Positions 1-5,721 are shown, counted from the stretch's first letter. The stretch is DNA of 9,798 nucleotides from Candidatus Falkowbacteria bacterium RIFOXYC2_FULL_48_21 (GCA_001778275.1 MFGM01000084.1:1-9798), one strand, 5' to 3'. Notes: generated from the letters alone by a model not told the origin. Program-made: numbers and translations.

Positions 1-10
1 AGCGATCCGG

Positions 11-36
11 GTGATAAAACGTTTTCGTTTTGTCAC
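11..36. repeat. Hairpin at the left end of the ncRNA array
   Basis: An 11-bp inverted repeat (11-21 with 26-36) closes on a TTTT loop, and a further CCG/CGG pairing lies outside one mismatch (7-40). One pair is G-U if the plus strand is transcribed and C-A if the minus strand is. No U-tract follows on either strand, so it is not a clear terminator. It could be the distal end of the array or an unrelated palindrome. Confidence 0.45.
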
Positions 37-40
37 GCGG

Positions 41-324
41 TGTCAGCGCGCGAGTTCCTTCTATGGAAACCAAGCGCTGACAAAGATGTCGCCGATGCCA
101 CCTAACACGCCAAACTCGCCTTGAAGCAAGACAAGCCGTGCTTTCGCGGACGAATTCACTCGACCGAAATTGCACTGCAAGCAAACTGACTTAATCACCA
201 CTCGCGTGTCAGACAGAGACTCTCGAAATGCGACACGTAAAGCGCTGATCAAGGGGGGAATGTTGCACTCCCCCGTCATCCTTCGCCGCGCCAAGGCGTG
301 GCTACGGATGACACAGTCAGTTTG
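41..324 (-). ncRNA. Structured RNA unit A (third from the RT)
   Basis: This is the RT-distal copy of a three-unit array, read on the minus strand. A closing stem pairs CAAACTGAC (182-190) with GTCAGTTTG (316-324). Inside are an extra unit-specific hairpin (275-281 with 306-312), hairpin 1 (254-274, stem GGGGGAGTG with CATTCCCCC around a CAA triloop in minus-strand sense), and a variable hairpin (191-253) with a TTGATCA/TGATTAA base and a CGTGTC/GACACG stem. Beyond the closing stem lies hairpin 3 (115-135, nine pairs with a CTT triloop). A further 9-bp inverted repeat (41-49 with 74-82) may form the 3' end. No convincing ORF fits. The family is not one I recognise; the boundaries are estimates. 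Confidence 0.6.
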
Positions 325-356
325 AATAGTGGTCGCGCTTGGCATCTGCACAGACG

Positions 357-381
357 CTGACAGAATGTCAGCTTCTGTCAG
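357..381. repeat. Hairpin in the spacer between units A and B
   Basis: CTGACAGAA (357-365) pairs with TTCTGTCAG (373-381) around a 7-nt loop. TGTCAG recurs as a short direct repeat through the surrounding 340-390 stretch. It lies between the end of unit B and the start of unit A on the minus strand and could be a processing or spacer structure. Function unknown. Confidence 0.4.
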
Positions 382-397
382 ATGCTGTCATGTCGCT

Positions 398-724
398 ACG
401 TTACCCTAACGTGGAGACCTGACACGCAATCGCCGACGCCAATGAAGGCGCCAAACTCACCTTGAAGCAAGGTAAGCCGCCCCGCCGAAGCGGGACAAGC
501 AACTCCGCCGAAATGAACAGCCCGACGAATTGCCATCAAGCAAACTGACTTGATCGAAGGGTTGAAATAAAGTTCAAGGCACAAAACAAGTTTCAAAAAG
601 CAAATCTCAAAGTTGCACTTCTAAATTGATTTTACATACGTTATTTTGAACTTGTAGTTTTGAATTTTGAATTTTCAACTCTTTGATTAAGGGGGGAATG
701 TGACACTCCCCCGTCGTCAGTTTG
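398..724 (-). ncRNA. Structured RNA unit B (middle copy)
   Basis: This is the middle copy. The closing stem is 541-549 with 716-724. Hairpin 1 is 692-712 (stem GGGGGAGTG with CATTCCCCC, TCA triloop in minus sense). The variable hairpin (550-691) is the longest of the three, very AT-rich, with imperfect arms in which TTGAA/TTCAA words dominate. Beyond the closing stem is a cUUCGg tetraloop hairpin in minus sense (481-494), then hairpin 3 (456-476), which pairs in all nine positions with base changes compensated relative to units A and C. ACGTTA (398-403) with TAACGT (407-412) forms a small terminal hairpin. The closing stem, hairpin 1 and hairpin 3 keep the same order as in unit A. Boundaries are estimates. 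Confidence 0.62.
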
Positions 725-742
725 ATTGGTTTGTCGGACAAC

Positions 743-822
743 CGTAACGGAGCCGTTACGAGACCCCAAAGGGGTCGTCATTCATAACGCCCGCGTTACG
801 AATGCGTAACGGGACCGTTACG
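743..822. repeat. Cluster of GTTACG palindromes between units B and C
   Basis: CGTAACGGagCCGTTACG occurs at 743-760 and CGTAACGGgaCCGTTACG at 805-822. A GACCCC/GGGGTC hairpin with an AAA loop (762-776) lies between them, and further GCGTTACG and GCGTAACG words occur at 792-833. The palindromes sit at the presumed 3' end of unit C and could be processing or termination structures, but no U-tract follows. Confidence 0.45.
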
Positions 823-1046
823 GTTGCGTAACGCCAAGCGCATGAGTCGCTAGCCGCGCGGCAGCGTTATCGGTCAACGGCCAAACCTTTGCAAAACCAA
901 ATCTCATCCTGTAGCAGGACAAGTGCGTTGGAAACGTTATCGCGTTTCGTAACACAACAACGAGAACCACGCAAGCAAACTGACAATCAGTAAATTCAAT
1001 TTCGAAATTCAATTTACTGATTGAAAGGGGAGTGTTTCACTCCCCC
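805..1046 (-). ncRNA. Structured RNA unit C (next to the RT)
   Basis: This is the RT-proximal copy. Hairpin 1 (1026-1046) begins 15 nt beyond the RT stop codon and has the stem GGGGGAGTG with CACTCCCCT around an AAA loop in minus sense. The variable hairpin (985-1022) is a near-perfect 38-nt palindrome centred on TTCGAA: 12-bp arms, a G-G mismatch, and a self-complementary AATTTCGAAATT core. GTCAGTTTGCTTG, the downstream closing-stem arm, is conserved (972-984 on the plus strand). The partner CAAACTGAC is missing because the RT coding end lies there. Hairpin 3 is at 903-923, with two compensated positions against unit A. The conserved parts keep the order seen in A and B. The 3' limit is uncertain. 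Confidence 0.6.
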
Positions 1047-1061
1047 AATGATACAAAGATT

Positions 1062-2186
1062 TTACTTTTTCTTTGACTTCTTCTTCGGCATGACCCGTGC
1101 GCGCGCCACGTCGGCCTGCAACTTCTCGATTTTCATCATGGCCAGCCGCGCCTCGATTTCCCGCACTGATTTGCGCAACTTCGAAGGCGGCTTGTCGCCA
1201 TAAACCTGCTTGATGCACCCGAGCGTGCCATTAATCTGACCGAGCGTTGCCTCGTCCCAACTTTTTTCCCCGCTCCACTTGTGCAAAGCGGCGCGCAGTT
1301 GATTGACCTTGTTCGGGGTCATGGTCAAGTGACCATCCGCACACAAGACCAGCCCGGTGATAACGGGAACCGTTCCCGTGGCAGGACTGTAATATTTACT
1401 CTTGTCCTTGCGGTGATGCGCGGTGAAACCATGCTCCTCGATAATCTTCGCCGCTTTTACGCCCACCTCTTCCGGAATTTCATCGCGCGACGATATCGAA
1501 ACATCGTCGAACCACGACGTCATTTTATAACTCTGAAACTCGGTCGAGTTTTCATGCAAGAACCGAAACAACGCGCAATCGAGACGATACGCCACGATGC
1601 CGAAAAGACGTGGCGATGTGGGAGGCCCCTGCGGTAGACGGTCATGCAAACAAACAAGGTCAACGATTGACTCAAGCATGAGCTTGACATCATCGTCACC
1701 GAATTCCATGCCGGCAAACTGATCCAACAAAAACCGAAACGGCTTTTGCAAAACCTTGCGAATGCGGCTGCGCAAAACCGTGGGGAACGCGTTCATGATG
1801 TCAAATTCCTTGACACAGACCGACACCCCCGGCACCACGTGAGCCGCGGCGTTTTCCTTGATACCCACACCCGTTGAACAACCGTAGCGCGTGAAATGAA
1901 TGGGAATCACGTCCAGCATCTGCTGTTTGATCGCCCGCTGAACCGCCTTGAGCTCGGCGCACGGCGCCGCGAAATCACGCCGGCCCTTGCCCGGCCCCTT
2001 GGACTTCGACCACTCGCGATAAGCCGCGCCTTGCCGAATCTTGTCGAGCGCGAAACTCCACGTGGCCTTGTCCAACTTCAGCAGCAGACGGAGAAACTCC
2101 GCCAACCGCTCCGGCAATGCCAGTACTGTTTCGAAATCCTTAAACACAAACGGCTTTTTGTTCTTTCTTTTTCCTCGTTTTGCCAT
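1062..2186 (-). CDS. Retron-like reverse transcriptase
   Basis: RNA-directed DNA polymerase of 374 residues, assigned from motif order. A basic N-terminus is followed by YREWSKSKGPGKGRR (about 56-70) and a segment resembling the retron and group II RT 0/1 blocks (H98 to H117). The first catalytic Asp is D129 in FDIMNAF, followed by LPQGPPTSP (184-192), the active-site pair D227-D228 in WFDDVSISS, a VITGL motif (275-279) typical of retron-like RTs, a thumb-like GTLGCIKQV segment, and a Lys-rich tail. There is no maturase, HNH or other fused domain. The usual Tyr of Y-x-D-D is Trp. I start at 2186, not 2192, because AAGGAGG (2193-2199) is then 6 nt upstream rather than abutting. Three structured RNA units follow it directly and are probably its RNA partner or template. 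The RT class (retron versus another defence-type RT) is not settled. Confidence 0.85.
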   Translation of the reverse strand: MAKRGKRKNKKPFVFKDFETVLALPERLAEFLRLLLKLDKATWSFALDKIRQGAAYREWSKSKGPGKGRRDFAAPCAELKAVQRAIKQQMLDVIPIHFTRYGCSTGVGIKENAAAHVVPGVSVCVKEFDIMNAFPTVLRSRIRKVLQKPFRFLLDQFAGMEFGDDDVKLMLESIVDLVCLHDRLPQGPPTSPRLFGIVAYRLDCALFRFLHENSTEFQSYKMTSWFDDVSISSRDEIPEEVGVKAAKIIEEHGFTAHHRKDKSKYYSPATGTVPVITGLVLCADGHLTMTPNKVNQLRAALHKWSGEKSWDEATLGQINGTLGCIKQVYGDKPPSKLRKSVREIEARLAMMKIEKLQADVARARVMPKKKSKKK

Positions 2187-2192
2187 TGTCAT

Positions 2193-2199
2193 CCTCCTT
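2193..2199 (-). promoter_or_regulatory. Ribosome binding site of the RT gene
   Basis: AAGGAGG lies 6 nt before ATG at 2186. It would directly touch the alternative ATG at 2192, so it decides the start. Confidence 0.75.
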
Positions 2200-2224
2200 G
2201 TGAATTAAAAGAGCCATACCCCCT

Positions 2225-2253
2225 TTCCTATCATATTTAAAACAAAGTGTCAA
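2225..2253 (-). promoter_or_regulatory. Promoter of the RT and RNA array
   Basis: On the minus strand TTGACA (2253-2248) is followed by a 17-nt spacer ending in TGA and a TAGGAA -10 (2230-2225). The same design precedes the small-protein cassette at 6334-6306. A TATGAT word overlaps but would leave only a 12-nt spacer. Confidence 0.55.
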
Positions 2254-2321
2254 TGCCTTGCGTAATTTTACTCAAAAAAATTCAATCCCCGCTTTTTCCC
2301 ACAGCCTAACCAATAAACCCC

Positions 2322-2350
2322 TTGCCTTTCTTATTCTTTTATCTTATAAT
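2322..2350 (+). promoter_or_regulatory. Promoter of secE-nusG
   Basis: TTGCCT (2322-2327), a 17-nt spacer and a perfect TATAAT (2345-2350) sit about 115 bp before secE. A sigma70-type promoter is the simplest reading. Confidence 0.7.
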
Positions 2351-2359
2351 GCTCATCGT

Positions 2360-2378
2360 AAGGCCAACGGGCCTTTTT
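2360..2378 (+). terminator. Terminator-like hairpin in the secE leader
   Basis: AAGGCC (2360-2365) pairs with GGCCTT (2370-2375) around AACG, and the strand then runs into TTTTT. It begins about 10 nt after the TATAAT box, so it would be at the very 5' end of the secE-nusG mRNA. It might be an early attenuator or a 5' stabilising hairpin. The short stem makes the terminator role uncertain. Confidence 0.4.
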
Positions 2379-2465
2379 AAGATAGCGAAGCCGGCTGCCG
2401 GCACGCGTATGATTTCTAACTTTTTCAACAATCATTCTTAATCAAGATAATCATCTAATCGTGGT

Positions 2466-2657
2466 ATGAATATCAAAGAATCGCGCATCGTGAAGTATTT
2501 GATCGAGTCAAAATCGGAATTGAAAAAAGTAAATTGGCCGACCAAAAAAGAAACCACCAAGCACACGTTGATTGTGATCGGCATGAGCTTGTTCGTGGCC
2601 GCATTTCTCGGCTTGCTGGACTTTGTTTTCGCCAAGACGCTAAGCTTATTCTTGTAA
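2466..2657 (+). CDS. secE: Preprotein translocase subunit SecE
   Basis: Small membrane subunit of the SecYEG channel, 63 residues, the size of the short single-helix bacterial SecE. The amphipathic segment carries the family signature ELKKVNWPTKKET (18-30), followed by one hydrophobic membrane helix (about 34-57). nusG follows 25 bp later, the classic bacterial order. No SD sequence precedes the ATG. The gene lies under the promoter at 2322-2350. Confidence 0.95.
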   Translation: MNIKESRIVKYLIESKSELKKVNWPTKKETTKHTLIVIGMSLFVAAFLGLLDFVFAKTLSLFL

Positions 2658-2682
2658 ATAACAAAAATAAAATTTCACTTTT

Positions 2683-3228
2683 ATGCCAAAGCAAGTGGTA
2701 CAACGCGGTCGGCGCTGGTACGTCATCCACACCTATTCCGGTTATGAAGAAAACGTGTCGGAAAACTTGAAGCAAAGAATCGAATCCATGGACATGGAAG
2801 AAAAAATTTTCAATATTCTCGTTCCGACCGAAAAGAAAATCAAGATTAAAAACGGCAAACGCAAGATCGTGACGGAGAAAATCTTTCCCGGCTACATCTT
2901 TGTGGAAATGGTCGTGACCGACGATTCATGGTACGTGGTGCGCAACACGCCAAACGTCACCGGCTTTATCGGCACCGGCACCATCCCGACGCCGATTTCC
3001 GACAAGGAAATCAAAGAACTGCAAAAGCGCATGGGCGTGGAAGAACCGAAATACACGATCGATGTCACCATTGACGCGCCGGTCAAAATCATCGACGGGC
3101 CGTTCAAAAATTTCGAAGGCAAAATCGCGGCCGTAGATGACCAGCGCGGCAAGGTCAAGGTGCTCGTCACTTTGTTCGGACGCGAAACGCCGGTGGAGCT
3201 TGACTACTTGCAAGTAAAAAAGATTTAA
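2683..3228 (+). CDS. nusG: Transcription termination/antitermination factor NusG
   Basis: RNA-polymerase-bound elongation factor that links to Rho or the ribosome, 181 residues, normal for the family. The N-terminal NGN domain begins with RWYVIHTYSGYEENV (11-25) and includes the FPGYIFVEM strand (68-76). A KOW domain follows (about 129-181) with IDGPFKNFEGKI and the closing FGRETPVELDYLQV. The gene is downstream of secE and probably co-transcribed. The ATG is preceded by an A/T-rich stretch with no SD. Nothing is missing or fused. Confidence 0.96.
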   Translation: MPKQVVQRGRRWYVIHTYSGYEENVSENLKQRIESMDMEEKIFNILVPTEKKIKIKNGKRKIVTEKIFPGYIFVEMVVTDDSWYVVRNTPNVTGFIGTGTIPTPISDKEIKELQKRMGVEEPKYTIDVTIDAPVKIIDGPFKNFEGKIAAVDDQRGKVKVLVTLFGRETPVELDYLQVKKI

Positions 3229-3239
3229 GCATAGAAACA

Positions 3240-3265
3240 TCCTCCGTCGCAATAGCTTCGGAGGA
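3240..3265 (+). repeat. Hairpin after nusG
   Basis: TCCTCCG (3240-3246) pairs with CGGAGGA (3259-3265) around a 12-nt loop, 11 bp past the nusG stop. There is no T-tract, so it is more likely a stability or processing element than an intrinsic terminator. I see no convincing promoter in the remaining gap to rplK. Confidence 0.35.
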
Positions 3266-3379
3266 CAAGTAGAAGCATCGAAACAATAATTCAAATAGCA
3301 AGTTGCTCGGATTTGTTGGAGTCAATCTAGATAGAACCCTTTATCACGTTACTCCCAATACCCTTGCGCTTAAAAAGTT

Positions 3380-3805
3380 ATGCCAAAGAAAGAGGTCGTC
3401 AAAATCAAGTTACAAATCGCCGGCGGCAAAGCCACTCCGGCGCCTCCGGTCGGACCGGCGCTCGGCCAGCACGGCGTGAATATTCAGGCTTTTTGCAGCC
3501 AATTCAACGAAGCGACCAAGACCAAAATGGGCGACGTGGTGCCGATTGTGATCACGGTTTACGATGACCGCAGCTTCAGCTTCATCATGAAAACCCCGCC
3601 CGCTTCCGAACTCATCAAGAAAGCGGCCGGCATTGCTGCCGGTTCCGGCAAGCCGAACCTGGAAAAAGTCGGCAAGCTCACTCGCGCGCAACTGCGCACC
3701 ATCGCGGAGGTAAAAATGCCCGACCTGAACGCCAACGACATTGAAGCGGCCATGAAAATTATCGCCGGTACGGCGAGACAGATGGGTGTCACGATTGAAG
3801 GCTAA
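3380..3805 (+). CDS. rplK: Ribosomal protein uL11
   Basis: Large-subunit protein of the GTPase-associated centre, 141 residues, standard length. The N-terminal domain shows VKIKLQIAGGKATPAPPVG and GPALGQHGVNIQAFCSQFN (25-43), the L11 signature. The C-terminal rRNA-binding domain includes KTPPASELIKKAAG (71-84) and ends in GTARQMGVTIEG. The order secE-nusG-rplK-rplA is conserved in bacteria. No SD precedes the ATG. An intrinsic terminator follows, separating it from rplA. Confidence 0.97.
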   Translation: MPKKEVVKIKLQIAGGKATPAPPVGPALGQHGVNIQAFCSQFNEATKTKMGDVVPIVITVYDDRSFSFIMKTPPASELIKKAAGIAAGSGKPNLEKVGKLTRAQLRTIAEVKMPDLNANDIEAAMKIIAGTARQMGVTIEG

Positions 3806-3874
3806 CCTTGAAAATCCAATAATAAATTGTGGGAGTCTTGACTCTGTGTCAAGGCGCCAATACCACGATCCTCA

Positions 3875-3894
3875 TATAATCAATTTTGATTATA
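3875..3894. repeat. TATAATCA inverted repeat upstream of the terminator
   Basis: TATAATCA (3875-3882) pairs with TGATTATA (3887-3894) around ATTT. It contains a perfect TATAAT, but no acceptable -35 lies 16-18 bp upstream, so I do not call a promoter. It abuts the terminator at 3895. Confidence 0.35.
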
Positions 3895-3923
3895 AAAAAG
3901 CGGATCGTGTAGATCCGCTTTTT
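3895..3923 (+). terminator. Intrinsic terminator after rplK
   Basis: A perfect 12-bp stem (3895-3906 with 3912-3923, AAAAAGCGGATC arm) has a GTGTA loop and ends in TTTTT on the plus strand. Its A-rich left arm makes it potentially bidirectional. Confidence 0.85.
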
Positions 3924-3945
3924 GTTTCCTCGTTATCTATTCCCT

Positions 3946-3994
3946 TTGCGAGCGTAGCGAGCCGTCATTGCGAGCGAATAGCGAAGCAATCTCC
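3946..3994. repeat. Dispersed GTCATTGCGAGCG-type repeat
   Basis: GTCATTGCGAGCG, AATA and GCGAAGCAATCTC (3964-3993) form an imperfect palindrome with ATTGC/GCAAT ends, preceded by a related GCGAGCGTAGCGAG word. This motif is a widespread intergenic repeat in many bacteria. It lies in the gap before rplA, where I see no clear promoter. Confidence 0.6.
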
Positions 3995-4030
3995 TACACC
4001 CTGCGACTAACTCACCCCTAACATATTTTT

Positions 4031-4711
4031 ATGCCTAATCAACGCATGACCAAACTTAACAAAGTATTCGACAAATCCAAATCCTACCCCATCGCCGAAG
4101 CCGTTGACATCGTGAAGAAATGCGCCACGGCCAAATTCGACGAAACCATCGAGATCCATCTCAACCTCGGCATTGATCCGAAAAAGGGCGAACAACTCGT
4201 GCGCGGCATGGTGGTTTTTCCACACGCCTTCGGCGCATCGAAACGCGTGGCCGCCTTCGTATCAGATGACAAAGTGAAAGACGCGAAAGAAGCCGGCGCC
4301 GATATCGTTGTCCCGGTCGCCGAATTTGGCGCTTTCAAAGATTCCGGCAAGCTCGACTTCGACGTGGCCGTGGCCATGCCGGACATCATGAAGAACATGG
4401 CGCCGCTCGCCAGAATTCTCGGTCCGAAGGGTCTCATGCCTTCGCCAAAAAACGAAACCATCACCACGAATCTGAAAAAAACGATTGATGAATTGAAAAA
4501 AGGTAAAACTTCTTTCAAGAACGACGACACCGCGAACATTCATCAAAAGATCGGCAAGAAAAGCTTGGACAACGCCAAGATCATCGCCAACTTCGAAACC
4601 ATCATGGACGCAATCAAAAAAGCCAAGCCCGATTCTTCCAAAGGCGTTTTTCTAAAAACAATTGTCATCTGCTCTTCGATGGGGCCGGCGGTGAAAGTAG
4701 ACATAAAATAA
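4031..4711 (+). CDS. rplA: Ribosomal protein uL1
   Basis: Large-subunit L1-stalk protein, 226 residues, near the family norm. Signature: MPDIMKNMAPLARILGPKGLMPSPKN falls at about 116-141, with LGPKGLMPSPK (130-140) invariant in L1. The C-terminal part ends FLKTIVICSSMGPAVKVD as in bacterial L1. An alternative start at residue 6 exists. There is no SD before either ATG. It follows rplK but is separated by a terminator and a repeat, so it may have its own promoter. A palindromic element begins 13 bp after the stop. Confidence 0.96.
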   Translation: MPNQRMTKLNKVFDKSKSYPIAEAVDIVKKCATAKFDETIEIHLNLGIDPKKGEQLVRGMVVFPHAFGASKRVAAFVSDDKVKDAKEAGADIVVPVAEFGAFKDSGKLDFDVAVAMPDIMKNMAPLARILGPKGLMPSPKNETITTNLKKTIDELKKGKTSFKNDDTANIHQKIGKKSLDNAKIIANFETIMDAIKKAKPDSSKGVFLKTIVICSSMGPAVKVDIK

Positions 4712-4724
4712 TCACACTTCAGAT

Positions 4725-4804
4725 GCGATGCGAATCGTAGTTAAATAAGATTCGTAGATTCGTATGAGTGCAGCCAATCCTTATCAGCCGATGATTCGCA
4801 TCGC
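4725..4804. repeat. Palindromic element family 1, short copy
   Basis: An 80-bp element has 12-bp terminal inverted repeats (GCGATGCGAATC at 4725-4736, GATTCGCATCGC at 4793-4804). Its right half, from GATTCGTA through ATTCGTATGAGTGC, GCCAATC and TATCAGC, matches the right half of the copy at 8764-8890 closely. The left inner arm of that copy is missing here, so this looks like a deletion derivative. It is a non-coding, MITE- or REP-like element. Confidence 0.75.
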
Positions 4805-4810
4805 GTCCAC

Positions 4811-4844
4811 AAAAAAGAGCCTCCCGTTTCGACGGGGGCTCTTT
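4811..4844 (-). terminator. Intrinsic terminator of the small-protein cassette
   Basis: AAAGAGCC plus CCCG (4814-4826, one bulged T) pairs with CGGG plus GGCTCTTT (4833-4844) around TTTCGA. On the minus strand the stem runs into six T residues, 4 nt after the stop of the 66-residue gene. On the plus strand TTTCG follows, so it may also stop rplA transcripts. Confidence 0.8.
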
Positions 4845-4847
4845 CGT

Positions 4848-5048
4848 TCATTTGCCGTTTACATATCTCGCCTGCACGAGCAGGCTGGCTGCGATGGAGG
4901 CGAGTAACCGATTCGTTATCCTCGTCGGATCCACATGACAATCGACGATATACTTCTGCGCTACAGCCAGATGATCTTCCGCCTCCATCAAGAGCTCTTC
5001 TTCGGACATGGGGACGATTTTATTCGCGACCTCTGTTCTCTCCGCCAT
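4848..5048 (-). CDS. Small acidic hypothetical protein
   Basis: A 66-residue product with no recognised family. It is mostly predicted helical: an acidic segment MSEEELLMEAEDHLAVAQKY (14-33), then TRITNRLLASIAASLLVQARY. No membrane segment or signal peptide is apparent. Coding status is supported by GGAGG about 8 nt before ATG at 5048, and by a stop codon directly followed by an intrinsic terminator. It is the last gene of the minus-strand cassette, 34 bp after the preceding stop. Function unknown. Confidence 0.65.
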   Translation of the reverse strand: MAERTEVANKIVPMSEEELLMEAEDHLAVAQKYIVDCHVDPTRITNRLLASIAASLLVQARYVNGK

Positions 5049-5082
5049 CTATACACCTCCTCGATTGTTGTTGACTTCGGCC

Positions 5083-5676
5083 TCACCGCTTGATCTCTTT
5101 GCCGCTCATTCCGCACAAATCATCCTGTGCGCCATAGTCGCCAAACACCGTTCCAAGACGAATATCTGAAAGCTTCTTCACCGACGGCTCTCTTAACTTT
5201 TTCCTCGCATAGCGCGCCATCACTTCACGTGATGCCGATGCCATACAAATCTGCATCTCTAGCATCGTCTCGACCGAAAGGCCGGCATCCGCCGCCTGCT
5301 TTTCCAGCGCCTTCATCTGCGCCGCGCCGAAAGTCAAGGTTACGGTTTTCTTTGTCGTTTTCTTTACCATGCCCCACCTCCCATCTTCTACAGTGGTCTC
5401 ACCCAACCCAGCGCTGATGCTCAATCCCTTGTGCCGTTTGGCGCGCGGAACTTTTTTCTCTTTTTCCGACCCCATCCTCGTTGCTCTCACCTGTTTAAGA
5501 TTCTCCTGAAGCCGCGCCCCAGCCGCAGACAAACGAAAATTCAACTCAAGCTCTTCGGCCAAATACTGCTTCAACGTTTTTCCATTCTTTTTCGCCAAAC
5601 CGGTAAGCCGTTTTTCGTCTTCCCCGGCCATAGTAATGACCACCGAAACGGTAATGCTCTTCGATTCTACCGTCAT
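5083..5676 (-). CDS. Protein with two ribbon-helix-helix-like segments
   Basis: A 197-residue product, probably DNA-binding by shape rather than by a recognised family. Residues 6-46 (SITVSVVITMAGEDEKRL then KTLKQYLAEELEL) and 109-142 (KKTVTLTFGAAQMKALEK then GLSVETMLEMQI) each look like a beta strand followed by two helices. They are joined by a basic, low-complexity linker (about 50-100). GGAGG lies 5 nt before ATG at 5676. An internal ATG at 5370 (residue 103) has its own GGGAGG, so a 95-residue C-terminal form could also be made. An inverted repeat at 5694-5714 just upstream could be an autoregulatory site. It may be a fusion of two related small genes. Confidence 0.65.
   Translation of the reverse strand: MTVESKSITVSVVITMAGEDEKRLTGLAKKNGKTLKQYLAEELELNFRLSAAGARLQENLKQVRATRMGSEKEKKVPRAKRHKGLSISAGLGETTVEDGRWGMVKKTTKKTVTLTFGAAQMKALEKQAADAGLSVETMLEMQICMASASREVMARYARKKLREPSVKKLSDIRLGTVFGDYGAQDDLCGMSGKEIKR
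5370..5381 (-). promoter_or_regulatory. Internal ribosome binding site and start
   Basis: On the minus strand GGGAGGTGGGGC immediately precedes an in-frame ATG (5370-5368), giving MVKKTTKKTVTL. It would produce a 95-residue product containing only the second RHH-like segment. Confidence 0.4.
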
Positions 5677-5693
5677 GTCTACCTCCTTTTACC

Positions 5694-5714
5694 TTGAACA
5701 CTTTTTTTGTTCAA
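5694..5714. promoter_or_regulatory. TTGAACA inverted repeat, possible operator
   Basis: TTGAACA (5694-5700) and TGTTCAA (5708-5714) flank a 7-nt spacer in the gap between two RHH-like genes, next to the SD of the 197-residue gene. RHH proteins usually bind short inverted or direct repeats at their own promoters. As RNA it would be a hairpin close to the start codon. Confidence 0.35.
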
Positions 5715-5721
5715 ATACTTT

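Noticed and set aside
1026..1046. Intrinsic terminator of the RT gene
   Set aside because: The hairpin is GC-rich, but only TTTC follows in the minus sense, and the same hairpin is inside all three units, where termination would cut the array.
61..1061. CRISPR array
   Set aside because: The repeated units are about 240-330 bp, diverged and spaced by 330-450 bp, with no short identical repeats or uniform spacers.
61..1218. Open frames of 60-96 codons across the RNA array on both strands
   Set aside because: They cross hairpins and repeats, have no convincing start signals, and the parallel frames in units A and B arise from the shared RNA structure (both translate the same hairpin 3 region).
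1281..1717. Open frames overlapping the RT gene in other frames
   Set aside because: They are antisense or out-of-frame readings of a well-supported RT coding region with no family resemblance of their own.
1..2192. Diversity-generating retroelement
   Set aside because: DGRs occur in CPR genomes, but the RT has retron-like motifs, and there is no template/variable repeat pair with adenine-biased differences and no accessory (Avd-like) or variable target gene in the window.
1..2192. Group II intron
   Set aside because: The RT lacks maturase and endonuclease domains, and I see no domain V-like hairpin or exon junctions. Three RNA units downstream do not fit one intron.
2254..2465. tRNA gene upstream of secE (tRNA-Trp is often found there)
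   Set aside because: No cloverleaf, T-loop GTTCGA-type sequence or acceptor stem was found by eye; the region holds a promoter, a short hairpin and A/T-rich leader.
3875..3880. rplA promoter at a perfect TATAAT
   Set aside because: There is no acceptable -35 at 16-18 bp, and a strong terminator follows 15 bp later, so it could not drive rplA.
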